36,530 nucleotides of DNA from an uncultured Mucilaginibacter sp. (GCF_903893715.1 NZ_CAITNG010000097.1:1-36530); one strand, 5' to 3'; numbered from the stretch's first letter, positions 24,600 through 34,284 are shown. Translations and numbers: made by a program. The notes: generated from the sequence alone by a model not told the origin.

Positions 24600-25766
24600 T
24601 TACTTCGCCAACTTACTCAACTCGCTCCCGGCCAATAAAAAACATCCCAAACCATAATCCTCAAAATCGGGGATATTGGTATATGATACCGGCTGACTGT
24701 CCTTCGGCTCTTTACCTGTACCCTGCACAAAGCCTAAAAAGCCTTCGGGGTGCAGCGAGTATTGCACCATTGCGTTCCAGGCTTTGGTAGCCACGGGCAG
24801 GTAAGTCTTTTTATCCAACACGCCATTATTAACGCCCCAGGCCATGCCGTACGCAAACAAAGCGGTGCCGGTCAATTCTTTACCTCCAAAATGTGTGGGG
24901 TCCATTAAACTGCAGTTCCAGTAACCATCTTCGCGCTGCAGTGGAACAAGCGCCTTGCTCATCTCCAAAAAGGTTTGCAGGTATTCATCACGGTGGGGCG
25001 CGTTCTTCGGGATGGTCGATAAAACACGCACTAAGGCCGCGTACACCCAACCATTGCCACGGCTCCAATAGCAGTTAGCACCATTAGGCTCTTTGTATGG
25101 TGGCACAAATGCTTTGTCCCTCCACCATAAATGCTCGGTAGTATTGTATAAACCGCCGCCTTCAATAGTTTTTGTATGGTTGTACATGGCGTACATTTTG
25201 TCATAATACTTCGGGTCGTCTTTGTATACCGCGCCCAATTTGGCAAATACCGGCATGCCCATTTGTATGGCATCCACCCATGTCCATGCGCCATCATTAT
25301 CATTGGCTATAATTTGGTCAATACAGGTTTTGATATTTGCAATGCGTTCCGGTTTCGGGTCCAGGTTATACAGGTCGATGTAGGTTTGGCCACAGCAATA
25401 ATCATCGGCATTGGTGGTGGTCACTTTGCCGCGTGGGGTCCAGTTATGTTTTGCGCTCCAATCGATAGCATAATCCAGGTTCTTCTGGTCGGGATTAGCC
25501 GCATAAAAAGCCATCAATCCTTCATAATAAACCGCGCGTGTCCATAGTTCGCTGGTACGGGTTATGGGTACCCCCGCCGGGTTTTTTACGGTTACTGTAG
25601 CACCCGGGTCGGGCCATTTGGCCATAAAATAATTATTGGCGGTTGCCATATCGGCAAATATCTTCTTCTTGGCGGGCAGCTTTTCCTGCGCATGCAATGT
25701 AGCCGAAGCAAACACTACTGCCAGTGCCAGCGCCGTATTTTTCAGGTTAAAATATGGGTTACTCAT
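24600..25766 (-). CDS. GH105 unsaturated rhamnogalacturonyl hydrolase, secreted
   Basis: 388 residues with a signal peptide ending near L-H-A-Q (residues 1-27). (alpha/alpha)6-barrel of the GH88/GH105 group: S-E-L-W-T-R-A-V-Y-Y-E-G-L at ~72-84, D-D-Y-C-C-G-Q-T-Y at 121-129, W-V-D-A-I-Q-M-G with Asp165 and W-S-R-G-N-G-W at 234-240, as in YteR/YesR. The enzyme hydrates and releases the 4,5-unsaturated uronic acid left at the non-reducing end of lyase products, so it acts after the PL11 lyase of the same cluster. Cotranscription with the upstream large hydrolase is likely (103-base gap). Confidence 0.92.
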   Translation of the reverse strand: MSNPYFNLKNTALALAVVFASATLHAQEKLPAKKKIFADMATANNYFMAKWPDPGATVTVKNPAGVPITRTSELWTRAVYYEGLMAFYAANPDQKNLDYAIDWSAKHNWTPRGKVTTTNADDYCCGQTYIDLYNLDPKPERIANIKTCIDQIIANDNDGAWTWVDAIQMGMPVFAKLGAVYKDDPKYYDKMYAMYNHTKTIEGGGLYNTTEHLWWRDKAFVPPYKEPNGANCYWSRGNGWVYAALVRVLSTIPKNAPHRDEYLQTFLEMSKALVPLQREDGYWNCSLMDPTHFGGKELTGTALFAYGMAWGVNNGVLDKKTYLPVATKAWNAMVQYSLHPEGFLGFVQGTGKEPKDSQPVSYTNIPDFEDYGLGCFLLAGSELSKLAK

Positions 25767-25869
25767 TGTTAAAATTGGTTTATCTTATTGGTTAGCTGCG
25801 GGGCAGCTATTTAGGTTACGATGTTAAGTTTATTTTCACAATTCACTATCATGTTGTATCCTGCTACAA

Positions 25870-28026
25870 TTAAGGCATTTTCTTCAAACCTTCCCATTTC
25901 ACTTTCCAGGTACCATCCTTCGGGAAGCCCGGGTTTTTCACCTTGCAGCCATCCCATCCGGCGCACATCATGGCCACAGCTGTTAATAAGCCACCATTTC
26001 CCGGAAGGTAAATAGTCAGCCGCCCGTCCTGATAATTATGCCCGTTATTTAAATAGGTATTCGTGGTAACGTTCATAAACAAGGCATTGATGGCTTTACC
26101 GGGCATATTCAACCGCGCGGCCGTCATAGCCGTCATCGGGAAATCCCAGCCCCAGGTTTTGCTCCAGGTCCAGTCGCTCCAAATCAGGTCGAAGGTTTTG
26201 CGCATTACGGTCGTATCCATCATTTTGCTGTAAGGCATCATGCCATAAGCCGCCAACACCGACGGGTGGTCCGTTTTATCTTTCGGATTGGTATACGAAT
26301 CCGGCGCGCTTTCAGCCTCCAGATAAACCCCATTTTTCTGCGGTAATACCGAAAGTTTGCCCATCACATCGTCCCATTTTTCATCACGACTCATACCCAA
26401 ACGCTCCCGCCATTTTTGCGCGATGCCTAATGCCCAGTTCCAATAGGTCAGTTCGTAAGGGGGGTTAATGGTAGTAGCCTGGTTGTGCACCTCCTGCGAA
26501 GGAATCAAGCCCGGCCCCAGTACATATCTGTTGGTCGCCTTATCAAAATAAGCGTACGATGCCATAAACTCCGCATCGGCAAATACCAAATCTTTGTACT
26601 TCAATAAAGTTTCCTTGGTGGGATGTGCCCGGTAATCCAGCTCGGCCATATAAATATAATGCGGCTGCTGCCAGATAAGGAAGGCCCCTACCGACGACGG
26701 ACTTTCGTTTCCATCCGGGTCGGTCATTTTTGGCCAGCGGATACCTTTAAAGCCTTGCCTTGCGGCGATCGCCCTGCATTTGTCTTTTATCTTTTCATAC
26801 CAGCCCATACTCCGCTCCTGCAGGTCTTCGCGGCCCCAAAGGGCGAAATGCACATCGTGCCACCAATGCATTTCGAGATGTGGTTTGCCATACCAGCTGT
26901 TGTAAGTTAAGCCCGTTTCCTGCGGAGGATAAGCACCGGCTTCCTGTACTTTGAGCAAGTATTGCGATAATACCACGCGCCGCTCCAGCTCCTTCGCCCG
27001 CTCATCGGTACTGCCGCTAAAGTCCACCGCGCCGCCGCGCATCCAGTAGTTTTTCCATTCTGTAATGCTGCTTAGTCTGGTATCGGCAAAGCTTGGGATA
27101 AAGTAAATTTTCCTGAGCATAGGGTCATGCAAAAACTGGCAGGTTACGGCAAAGGTATTTCCCGCGCTTTCGGGCGACAGGATAAATTCGTGCGGCAACC
27201 ATGTTTTTAGCTTGGCTTTCCCGCTCCATTTTAACAAGGTTAAATACCAGGTATCGTCCAGTTTGTGTTCGATGCCGGCACTCCCCTCATTATCAAAACG
27301 TATGCCTGAGATATGTTTTTCAATTGACTTATAATTCACCCCCATGTCCGCGAAATCATTAGTTGGGTATGGAAAGCGTAGCCTTATTTTTAAACGGCCT
27401 TCGTTAACCAATGGTGAGGTAATTTGAGCGGCAACGGCATCTTTTTCCTGGTGCCCGTAGGTCAGTACATCAACAGTTTCGCCTTCAACTGTAAAATGGC
27501 TTTTTATTTCGCCCGTCCAGGGGTTTAACTCCTGATGGATGTCTTTAATGTCGGCTATCGTTGCTTCGTTTCCGTCCTTTTTTAGGATGACCATCCCCAG
27601 ATTACCCAATTGTAAACGGTGCGGGTTCTCCCTGAACCAATTACCGGCATCATTAGCGCGTTTAGGTTCTTTTACCTGAACGCCATAGCTGATATCGCGG
27701 CCATTGATATGGTAAGTTTTTAACGATTCCTCGAACTTATAACCCGCCGTATCCTTAAAACTATGCCATCCCCACTCCGATTGTGTACCCAGCGGAACAC
27801 CTTTGGCATAATATTCCGGGAAAGTTTGCAAACCGGTAACATCCACCGTAAAGGCAAACCTGCCGTTACCCACCGTTAAGGATGATAGCGGGTCGGCTTC
27901 GGTATTGAGCACTTTATGGCACTCAACCACAGCTTTGCGGTCAATTTTTGTTGCCGTTTTTTGGGCGTAGCTATTGAACCCTAAACATAATATCGCGACT
28001 AAGCAGCAAGAGGCTTTCTTCATCAT
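25870..28026 (-). CDS. Large secreted glycoside hydrolase-like protein, (alpha/alpha)6 type, family not assigned
   Basis: 718 residues (or 717 from the second ATG), signal peptide 1-22 ending N-S-Y-A-Q. Residues ~30-330 look like a beta-sandwich with G-N-G-R-F-A-F-T near 53-60, as in the N-terminal domain of GH65- and GH95-type enzymes. Residues ~340-690 look like a helical barrel: W-Y-G-K-P-H-L-E-M-H-W-W-H at 378-390, N-P-P-Y-E-L-T-Y-W at 521-529 with Glu525, T-W-G-W-D-F-P at 624-630 and L-P-G-N-G-G-L-L-T-A-V at 674-684. The layout suggests clan GH-L relatives, but no family could be named with confidence. Its place between CE12 and GH105 genes points to a rhamnogalacturonan fragment as substrate. 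Confidence 0.65.
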   Translation of the reverse strand: MMKKASCCLVAILCLGFNSYAQKTATKIDRKAVVECHKVLNTEADPLSSLTVGNGRFAFTVDVTGLQTFPEYYAKGVPLGTQSEWGWHSFKDTAGYKFEESLKTYHINGRDISYGVQVKEPKRANDAGNWFRENPHRLQLGNLGMVILKKDGNEATIADIKDIHQELNPWTGEIKSHFTVEGETVDVLTYGHQEKDAVAAQITSPLVNEGRLKIRLRFPYPTNDFADMGVNYKSIEKHISGIRFDNEGSAGIEHKLDDTWYLTLLKWSGKAKLKTWLPHEFILSPESAGNTFAVTCQFLHDPMLRKIYFIPSFADTRLSSITEWKNYWMRGGAVDFSGSTDERAKELERRVVLSQYLLKVQEAGAYPPQETGLTYNSWYGKPHLEMHWWHDVHFALWGREDLQERSMGWYEKIKDKCRAIAARQGFKGIRWPKMTDPDGNESPSSVGAFLIWQQPHYIYMAELDYRAHPTKETLLKYKDLVFADAEFMASYAYFDKATNRYVLGPGLIPSQEVHNQATTINPPYELTYWNWALGIAQKWRERLGMSRDEKWDDVMGKLSVLPQKNGVYLEAESAPDSYTNPKDKTDHPSVLAAYGMMPYSKMMDTTVMRKTFDLIWSDWTWSKTWGWDFPMTAMTAARLNMPGKAINALFMNVTTNTYLNNGHNYQDGRLTIYLPGNGGLLTAVAMMCAGWDGCKVKNPGFPKDGTWKVKWEGLKKMP

Positions 28027-28060
28027 TTAGTTGGTTGCCCCGAAATTAAAACAAAAGCTA

Positions 28061-28864
28061 TTACTTGTTCAACAAATAATCATTCAGTTTCAGGTCGGGT
28101 ATAGCTTTTATGCCTCGTATAACACAAGCTGAACTTGCTTTGGCCCCGGCCTCAATGGTATGCGTGGCATCGGCGCCGTAATAGGTAGCTTTTACATGCT
28201 CTTCGCCTTCCTGGTCGTATTGGTCGCAAATAATTTTGTTCAGGTCAATAAAATAAGCCCCCGCCTGCGCGGCTGCCTGCGAAGCCCAAAGGCCCCAGGT
28301 ATCGGCATTGCGGTTTATTTTGCCGTCCTTCCAACTGTTACGCGGCACCGGCGGACAAACAATCGCTGTTGCACCTTTTGCTTTGGCTTCGTTAACAAAC
28401 TGGCGTACGTACCAGCCGTAGCTGTGTACATCTTCAGGCTGGTGGGTCAACATATTGGTGATATGCACCACGCTGTCGCTGTTGTTTCGGATGGTGCCAC
28501 GAGCGCGTGTACTATCGTTTATCGGGCTGGCATCATTGGTGCCAAACTGGATAATCAGGTAATCGCCTGCTTTAATTTTAGCAATTACCTTAGGCCAAAG
28601 TTTGGGGTTGTTGTAAAATGTACGGCTGCTTGTCCCGCCAAGGGCATCGTTCTCTACATTTATCTTAGTCGAATCAAAATACTCATGGATATAATGCCCC
28701 CAGCCCCACTGGCCCTGCGGACCTTTACGCTGCCCGTCGTCCTGCCCGTTCTTTACTGTCGAGTCGCCAACCAAATAAAAGGTTGGTTTATCCTGGAACA
28801 ATACAAATGAACAAAACAGGCAAAAACCTGCAACTATGGTTGTTAACGCTATTTTAATTTTCAT
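28061..28864 (-). CDS. CE12 rhamnogalacturonan acetylesterase (SGNH fold), copy with G-T-N-D block
   Basis: 267 residues with an N-terminal hydrophobic signal (1-23). The SGNH blocks are visible: G-D-S-T with nucleophile Ser35, G-T-S-S-R-T-F block II, F-G-T-N-D block III, and D-A-T-H with Asp232/His235. It removes acetyl groups from galacturonate residues of rhamnogalacturonan, making the backbone accessible to the lyase. Block III has Thr where the neighbouring copy and fungal rhamnogalacturonan acetylesterase have His, so substrate preference may differ. It starts 5 bases after the other CE12 gene. Confidence 0.9.
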   Translation of the reverse strand: MKIKIALTTIVAGFCLFCSFVLFQDKPTFYLVGDSTVKNGQDDGQRKGPQGQWGWGHYIHEYFDSTKINVENDALGGTSSRTFYNNPKLWPKVIAKIKAGDYLIIQFGTNDASPINDSTRARGTIRNNSDSVVHITNMLTHQPEDVHSYGWYVRQFVNEAKAKGATAIVCPPVPRNSWKDGKINRNADTWGLWASQAAAQAGAYFIDLNKIICDQYDQEGEEHVKATYYGADATHTIEAGAKASSACVIRGIKAIPDLKLNDYLLNK

Positions 28865-28869
28865 ATCTT

Positions 28870-29640
28870 TTATTGTTTTAAGTAATTGTTGAGCGCAACA
28901 TTAGGTTGCTGTTTCAGGCCGTCAACAAACGATTGCGCGTTGATGATAGCACCCGCTTTATTGGTGTGCGTATGGTCGGTGCCAAACAAAGCGAATACCT
29001 GGTCATGCGTCATCTGGTCATATTTCGCGGCGGTAATACCGTTCAAATCAACAAAGGCAACGCCTTCTTGGTCGGCCACCTGTTTGGCCCACAAGCCGTA
29101 GTCTTTATCGGCTAAGATGATCTTCCCGGTAACTTTGTCCCACTCCCTTCGTGGTATCATCGACACCACAATTGGCGTGGCGCCTTTCGCTTTTGCTTCC
29201 CTGATAAACTTGCGGAAATACCAGCCATAGGTGTGCACAACTTCTTTTGTACCATTCGAATAGTTTAATACCACCGAATCCTCGCCTATGCCTCTTAAAA
29301 CACCGCGATTACCCGCTTTGTTGGTATCTGGTTTGCCGCCTTCGTTATGACCAAAAGCCATAATTACAAAATCTCCTGGTTTTAACGCCGACACTACTTT
29401 ATCCCAACGGCCTTCTTTTACAAAGGTACGGGTGCTGCGGCCGGCAGTAGCAGCGTTCACTTCATTAATTTTTGTGGTATCCAAAAAGTCTTTTATTGTT
29501 GTTCCCCAGCCCCAAAGGTCTTTATCGTTATTGTGCATAGTCGAATCGCCGATCATGTACAAAGTTGGCTTTTGCTGAATTTTGAAAGCAGCAGCGATTA
29601 CCGCGACTGCGAAAAGTGCTAAGGCTATGTATTTTTTCAT
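28870..29640 (-). CDS. CE12 rhamnogalacturonan acetylesterase (SGNH fold), copy with G-H-N-E block
   Basis: 256 residues with a signal peptide (~1-19). Block I G-D-S-T with Ser33, block II G-R-S-T-R-T-F, block III F-G-H-N-E-G-G, and the Asp222/His225 pair in D-H-T-H-T. The H-N block III resembles fungal rhamnogalacturonan acetylesterase. It is secreted to the periplasm or beyond. It lies 13 bases after the GH2 gene and 5 bases before a paralogue, so all three are one transcript. Confidence 0.92.
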   Translation of the reverse strand: MKKYIALALFAVAVIAAAFKIQQKPTLYMIGDSTMHNNDKDLWGWGTTIKDFLDTTKINEVNAATAGRSTRTFVKEGRWDKVVSALKPGDFVIMAFGHNEGGKPDTNKAGNRGVLRGIGEDSVVLNYSNGTKEVVHTYGWYFRKFIREAKAKGATPIVVSMIPRREWDKVTGKIILADKDYGLWAKQVADQEGVAFVDLNGITAAKYDQMTHDQVFALFGTDHTHTNKAGAIINAQSFVDGLKQQPNVALNNYLKQ

Positions 29641-29653
29641 TTTTATGGATTTT

Positions 29654-31975
29654 CTATTTTACGTTTATGGTTAGGTTCCCGTCAGCCAAGCCCGGCGATG
29701 TTACCTTTACTGTGATGGTACCCGATGCCGCGTTGGCTTTAATGACACCGATGGCTTTGCCATGATAGCTATGCCTTACCGGCGATGTAAAAGTTTCCTG
29801 TGTACCCAGGTCGGCATTATCGGTAAAGGCTACCACGCCCGCACCTGTGGCGCTAAAGGTCAGTATCTTATCCGCCAGCGGGCAAGGCACACCGTTCGCG
29901 TCAACAACCGTAGCGGTTACATAGCTCACATCGTCCCAACTGTTGGCAATGCTTCCCTTATCTGCCGAAAGTACAATTTTTGCAGGTTCGCCCGCTGTTT
30001 TCAACTCTTCGGATGTTACTTCTTTGCCCTTGTTTCGCCCTACGGCCCTGATGGTGCCTTTGGCATAGGTTACGGTAAAATCAACCGGCTGGTCGTTCGC
30101 GTTCTTTGGTTTTACCCCTAACGATTTATCGTTTAAAAACAACTCCACTTCATCGCAATTGGTATATATCAGCACTCGTGCATCATCGTAGGTGTCAAAA
30201 TCAGCAGGTGTCCAGTCGGCAACTACGGGGCCTACGCCGGCATTTTCCTGCTTGCGCACGATGTGCACCACCGGTTTATCGCTCCACCAGCTTTCACGTT
30301 GCATAGCTAATGGCCTTGTGCCGCCGGTATGGTCTAACAAGCCTTGTCCGTTTACCACATTTGGCCAATCGGCTTCTCCCAAATAATCAATACCGGTCCA
30401 TAAAAACTGGCCCGACATATATTGATGGTCGCGCAAAGCCAACCACGCCTGTTGGGTGTGCCCGTTCTCGGTACCTATCACCTTCAGGTTGGGATGTGCC
30501 TCGTGCTCGGCAGTCAATTCATTTTCGCGATAGTTTTGACCTACCACATCCATCTTTTCCACAAAACCATTGCTGTACACTTTCGATACATTCGGGCGGA
30601 ACAGCGCCATGGTAACCGGCCTTGTCCCATCGTACTGATGGATCGTATTTTGCAGGTCGGCGTATTTTCTAAACCCGGTCGAATCGTTCAGACCATCGTG
30701 TATCTCGTTTCCTACGCTGTATATCACCACTGAAGGGTGGTTGCGGTCGCGCAATACCTGGTCGCGGGTATCAATAATACCCCATTCTTTAAATAAACGA
30801 CCATAACCATTTTCGGCATGCTGCTTGGCGGCCTCCCAGGTATCCAGGTTCTCGTCCATCACCAAAAAGCCCATTTTATCGCACAGGTCCAAAAACTCAG
30901 GTGCAACCGGGTTATGCGAGGTACGGATACCATTCACACCAATATCCTTTAACAACTGCAACCTCCGTTCCCAAACGCGCAAAGGTACCGCGGCGCCAAC
31001 GGCCCCTCCGTCATGGTGTAAACAAACGCCTTTTATCATTACTTTTTTACCATTCAGCACAAAGCCCTGGTCGGCAGTAAACTTGGCATCGCGGATACCG
31101 AAAGTGGTAATTTGTTCGTCAACAACCTTATCGGTTTTTATGTTACTGATGGCTTTATAAAGTGCCGGGTGATTTACATCCCACAAATCAGGTTTGCTTA
31201 CCGCGATGTCCTGTTCAACAGTCGTGGTTTTCCCTGATTCTACTGATACCGGTTTGCTGTCCGCTACAGGTCCTGTTTTACCATCCGGACTAACCAATAC
31301 AGTTTGTACCGTTACTGTTTTAGCATCATGCGTAGCATTAAATACCGTTGTTTTCACATGTACGGTAGCTTTATCAGCACTCACCTGCGGCGTGGTTACA
31401 AACACGCCCCAGTTATCAATATGCACCGGGTCGGTAATGATGAGATGCACGTGGCGGTATATCCCGGCGCCGGTATAATAGCGTGATGCCGGTTGTATCG
31501 AGTTATCGGCACGTACCGACAGTACATTGGTTTTGCCTCTGCCAAAATTCAAGTGCCCGGTCATTTCGTATTCAAAACTGATATAACCGTAAGGGCGTTT
31601 ACCCAAATGGTAACCGTTTATCCAAACATCGCTGTTGGCCATTACGCCATCAAAATAAATAAATACCCTTTTTGGGGCATCCGCATCGTTCAAGGTAAAA
31701 TGCTTGCGGTACCAGCCAATGCCTGCAGGCAAATAACCTCCGCCCCGGCCTGTGGTATTATTTTGATTGAAAGGCCCCAAAATGCTCCAGTCATGCGGAA
31801 CATCCAGCACCTTCCATTTCGAGTCGTCGAAGTTTACTTTATCTGCACCTGTGGCATCGCTTTGTTCAAAAGACCAGGTTTTGTCGAACAGAATAGTTTG
31901 ACGTGTTTGCGCGTTCGCTGTACATGCCGTTAACACCAACAGGCCCGCGCTAATCCGTTTTAAATATTTTATCAT
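29654..31975 (-). CDS. GH2 beta-galactosidase, secreted
   Basis: 773 residues from the ATG at 31975, which opens with M-I-K-Y-L-K-R and a signal peptide ending T-A-N-A-Q; a GTG at 31996 would only add a polar extension. Domain order: jelly-roll sugar-binding domain (~25-180), immunoglobulin-like domain (~185-290), TIM barrel (~295-570), then C-terminal beta domains. Acid/base Glu424 is in S-V-G-N-E-I-H-D, nucleophile Glu503 in G-T-E-N-G. In this context it probably removes beta-galactose from galactan side chains of rhamnogalacturonan I; other GH2 specificities cannot be excluded. 25 bases after the PL11 gene. Confidence 0.92.
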   Translation of the reverse strand: MIKYLKRISAGLLVLTACTANAQTRQTILFDKTWSFEQSDATGADKVNFDDSKWKVLDVPHDWSILGPFNQNNTTGRGGGYLPAGIGWYRKHFTLNDADAPKRVFIYFDGVMANSDVWINGYHLGKRPYGYISFEYEMTGHLNFGRGKTNVLSVRADNSIQPASRYYTGAGIYRHVHLIITDPVHIDNWGVFVTTPQVSADKATVHVKTTVFNATHDAKTVTVQTVLVSPDGKTGPVADSKPVSVESGKTTTVEQDIAVSKPDLWDVNHPALYKAISNIKTDKVVDEQITTFGIRDAKFTADQGFVLNGKKVMIKGVCLHHDGGAVGAAVPLRVWERRLQLLKDIGVNGIRTSHNPVAPEFLDLCDKMGFLVMDENLDTWEAAKQHAENGYGRLFKEWGIIDTRDQVLRDRNHPSVVIYSVGNEIHDGLNDSTGFRKYADLQNTIHQYDGTRPVTMALFRPNVSKVYSNGFVEKMDVVGQNYRENELTAEHEAHPNLKVIGTENGHTQQAWLALRDHQYMSGQFLWTGIDYLGEADWPNVVNGQGLLDHTGGTRPLAMQRESWWSDKPVVHIVRKQENAGVGPVVADWTPADFDTYDDARVLIYTNCDEVELFLNDKSLGVKPKNANDQPVDFTVTYAKGTIRAVGRNKGKEVTSEELKTAGEPAKIVLSADKGSIANSWDDVSYVTATVVDANGVPCPLADKILTFSATGAGVVAFTDNADLGTQETFTSPVRHSYHGKAIGVIKANAASGTITVKVTSPGLADGNLTINVK

Positions 31976-32000
31976 TGATGGTTTATAGTGGTTCACAAAT

Positions 32001-33917
32001 TTACTTCTTTTTAACTAAAACGATGTTTGGCCTTGGTGGCGGGTTCATACCATAACCTAAATAAAAACCGGTATGCGGCGGCTGGTTATAGCCCACATTT
32101 TGCCATGCAACACTTAAGCGATATTGCGGGTCGTGCATCAGGGTGTATATTTTATAGTCGGTTGGTATGGTCGTGGTATAAATACGCAGGTTTTGATTGT
32201 CGGCAGTACGTTCTACTAACTCCTCGCGCCAATCACCCAATATATCAGCACTCAATGCCGGGTCAGACTTGGTGCCATTGTTCGATACGCATCCATCTGC
32301 GGTAAATATCACACCCGTTCCAAATTTGGTGATCTGGTTACCATCCAATAACTGGCGCGTTAAGCCTCCATCCCACCAACTCAAAAAGTTGATTTGTTTT
32401 GGCCTTTGGCCCATTACATTTCCGTGAATATCATACAGGTTTGGATCGGTATTCCACCACATTTGGGCACCTTTTACACCGGGGATAATACTTTCGGCAA
32501 CGCCCCTGCCAACATCTACATCTTTGGCTGGTTTAAAGAGTATTTCGCCGGTACGGGCATTGTATACCGCAGCGCCCCAGCCTTTTGTACCGCCCGCCAT
32601 TTCGTGTATACCGAATACCAGTTTATCAGGATAGTCAGGATCAAGATAGCCCACATGTATCGCATCGCCATGGCGCAAACCTGTCGAAAAACGGCCCGTG
32701 CCATCGCTATTGACCACCATCGAGCCGAAAATAATTTCATCCTTACCATCGCCATCAACATCGGTAACCGATAGCCCATGATAACCCATTCCCGAAAAAG
32801 GGTTCTGCCCGTCTTTGGAATCAAAGACCCAACGCGAGGTCAGTTTTTTATGATCGCGAAAATCCCATGCTGCCAAAACGCTGCGCCCATAGTAGCCGCG
32901 CGTCATCACAATACTTGGGTGTATGCCATCAAGGTAGGCCACGCAGGCCAAAAAACGATCGGAGCGGTTACCGTAATTGTCATGGCCACCATTGCCGCCT
33001 ATGCCGTCCCAAGCACCCAAATCGCCACGACCGGGGATATAATCGGTAGTTGCTAATTCCGCGCCGGTCAGCCCATCAAAAACAGTCAAATATTCGGGCC
33101 CGGTATTAATACGTCCGTAGGTAGCACTTGGGCGCCCGTTGGCACTCGTTGGCTGACGGTCAACATAATCTTTTGTCGAGTCGCCAATAACCTTGCCTTG
33201 CCCGTCGATAGTACCATCAGCAGTTTTGCAGACTACTTCGGCGTGGCCGCAGCCATCAAAATCGTATACCAAAAACTGGGTGTAGTGGGCGCCTTCGCGG
33301 ATGTTTTTTCCAAGATGGATGGTCCAAATTAAAGTTCCGTCTAATTTATAGGCCTGCAATATCGGCGGGTCTGTCAATCCGGCCTGCGAGTTATCGCGAC
33401 CACGGCCTGCCATATGTATCACCAGTTCGTATTCCCCATCACCGTCCAGATCGCCGGGCGATACATCATTTGGCGTATAGCCTGCCGGTGTTTTTAAAGC
33501 GATGTTTACATACTGCCTCACAGGCGCGTTGGCTGCCAAAACCCAGGGCTTGCTGGCGCCAAGCTCTTTACCACCAAGTACCGGTTTTACAAAGTAATCG
33601 TTCTCTTGTGTAAAGTCGGGCTTTACATCCGTGTAATTGGTGTTTTTTGTAATGAGCGTGGTGTTCAGTTTTACGGGTTCGGCGCTGCCGGTTTTGCGAT
33701 AGAGGTTAAAGCCTATATCAGTGGGGTCGGTGCCCAGCATACGCCAGCTCACAAATACAGAATCGGCCGATTTACGCATGGCCACCACCCCGCGCCCCAG
33801 GTTCTCCATCTGGCGTTGGGCAAAGCCGGCATTGGCCAACAGCATCAGCAGGGCCGACATCGCTATCGCTCTTACCGCTGTAAACATCCGGCCTTTGTAT
33901 AATTTCATTTTCATCAT
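32001..33917 (-). CDS. PL11 rhamnogalacturonan lyase, secreted
   Basis: 638 residues (second ATG one codon later), signal peptide ending near residue 34 (A-G-F-A-Q). It matches the eight-bladed beta-propeller lyases YesW/YesX: R-G-V-V-A-M in the first strand domain, calcium-binding D-L-D-G-D-G-E-Y-E-L (156-165), D-F-D-G-C-G-H-A-E, D-V-D-G-D-G-K-D-E-I and the W-R-E-E-L-V-E-R-T block near the end. It cleaves the rhamnose-galacturonate bond of rhamnogalacturonan I by beta-elimination, producing the unsaturated ends used by GH105. First gene of a seven-gene leftward operon, with a candidate operator 36 bases upstream. Confidence 0.95.
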   Translation of the reverse strand: MMKMKLYKGRMFTAVRAIAMSALLMLLANAGFAQRQMENLGRGVVAMRKSADSVFVSWRMLGTDPTDIGFNLYRKTGSAEPVKLNTTLITKNTNYTDVKPDFTQENDYFVKPVLGGKELGASKPWVLAANAPVRQYVNIALKTPAGYTPNDVSPGDLDGDGEYELVIHMAGRGRDNSQAGLTDPPILQAYKLDGTLIWTIHLGKNIREGAHYTQFLVYDFDGCGHAEVVCKTADGTIDGQGKVIGDSTKDYVDRQPTSANGRPSATYGRINTGPEYLTVFDGLTGAELATTDYIPGRGDLGAWDGIGGNGGHDNYGNRSDRFLACVAYLDGIHPSIVMTRGYYGRSVLAAWDFRDHKKLTSRWVFDSKDGQNPFSGMGYHGLSVTDVDGDGKDEIIFGSMVVNSDGTGRFSTGLRHGDAIHVGYLDPDYPDKLVFGIHEMAGGTKGWGAAVYNARTGEILFKPAKDVDVGRGVAESIIPGVKGAQMWWNTDPNLYDIHGNVMGQRPKQINFLSWWDGGLTRQLLDGNQITKFGTGVIFTADGCVSNNGTKSDPALSADILGDWREELVERTADNQNLRIYTTTIPTDYKIYTLMHDPQYRLSVAWQNVGYNQPPHTGFYLGYGMNPPPRPNIVLVKKK

Positions 33918-33953
33918 TATTTAGTACAGGTTTGTTATTGGCTTTTTTGTGCG

Positions 33954-33971
33954 GATAACAAAATTGTTACC
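33954..33971. promoter_or_regulatory. Candidate operator GATAACAAAATTGTTACC
   Basis: Palindrome with half-sites TAACAA/TTGTTA around AA, extended by outer GG-N and N-CC. It ends 36 bases upstream of the PL11 ATG and on the minus strand overlaps an AATTTTG sequence that could be part of a -7 element, a position suited to repression. It differs at only one base from the site at 36180-36197. Confidence 0.5.
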
Positions 33972-34250
33972 CCAAAAACCACCATAAATACGCAACACCC
34001 CCGGTTAAAATACAAACTCATTGATAAGCTATGCCGCCAAACAGTCAATTCCTATTATTGAAATCCCTGCATCCATTCCGTTTACGATGGCGTTATGGCA
34101 CAAAAAGCGCATAAATACTGTCATAAAGCATTAAAAAAGGGCATACTAACTACAATTGGTTTTATATTGACAGATGTGCCACCTGCTAATATTCAACTAT
34201 TTTACCGCAAATGCGCCAATGGGGCAACCTGTGGTGTCCTGCTTTAAACA

Positions 34251-34284
34251 GTAATGCCATTCCGCTGTGGCGGAATGGCATTAC
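34251..34284 (-). terminator. Perfect 15-bp hairpin after the fasciclin gene
   Basis: GTAATGCCATTCCGC (34251-34265) pairs perfectly with GCGGAATGGCATTAC (34270-34284) around a 4-base loop. It begins 22 bases after the fasciclin stop in the direction of transcription. Only a short T-rich stretch (TGTTT) follows, so it may act as a terminator or as a processing/stability hairpin between the fasciclin gene and the PL11 operon. Confidence 0.65.

Noticed and set aside
28160..28810. Long rightward open frame (216 codons) opposite the CE12 gene
   Set aside because: It lies wholly antisense to a clearly recognisable esterase with intact motifs and has no family resemblance; a shadow frame.
31976..31996. 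GTG start seven codons upstream for the GH2 gene
   Set aside because: It adds a polar stretch before a normal signal peptide that starts with ATG at 31975, so the ATG is preferred.
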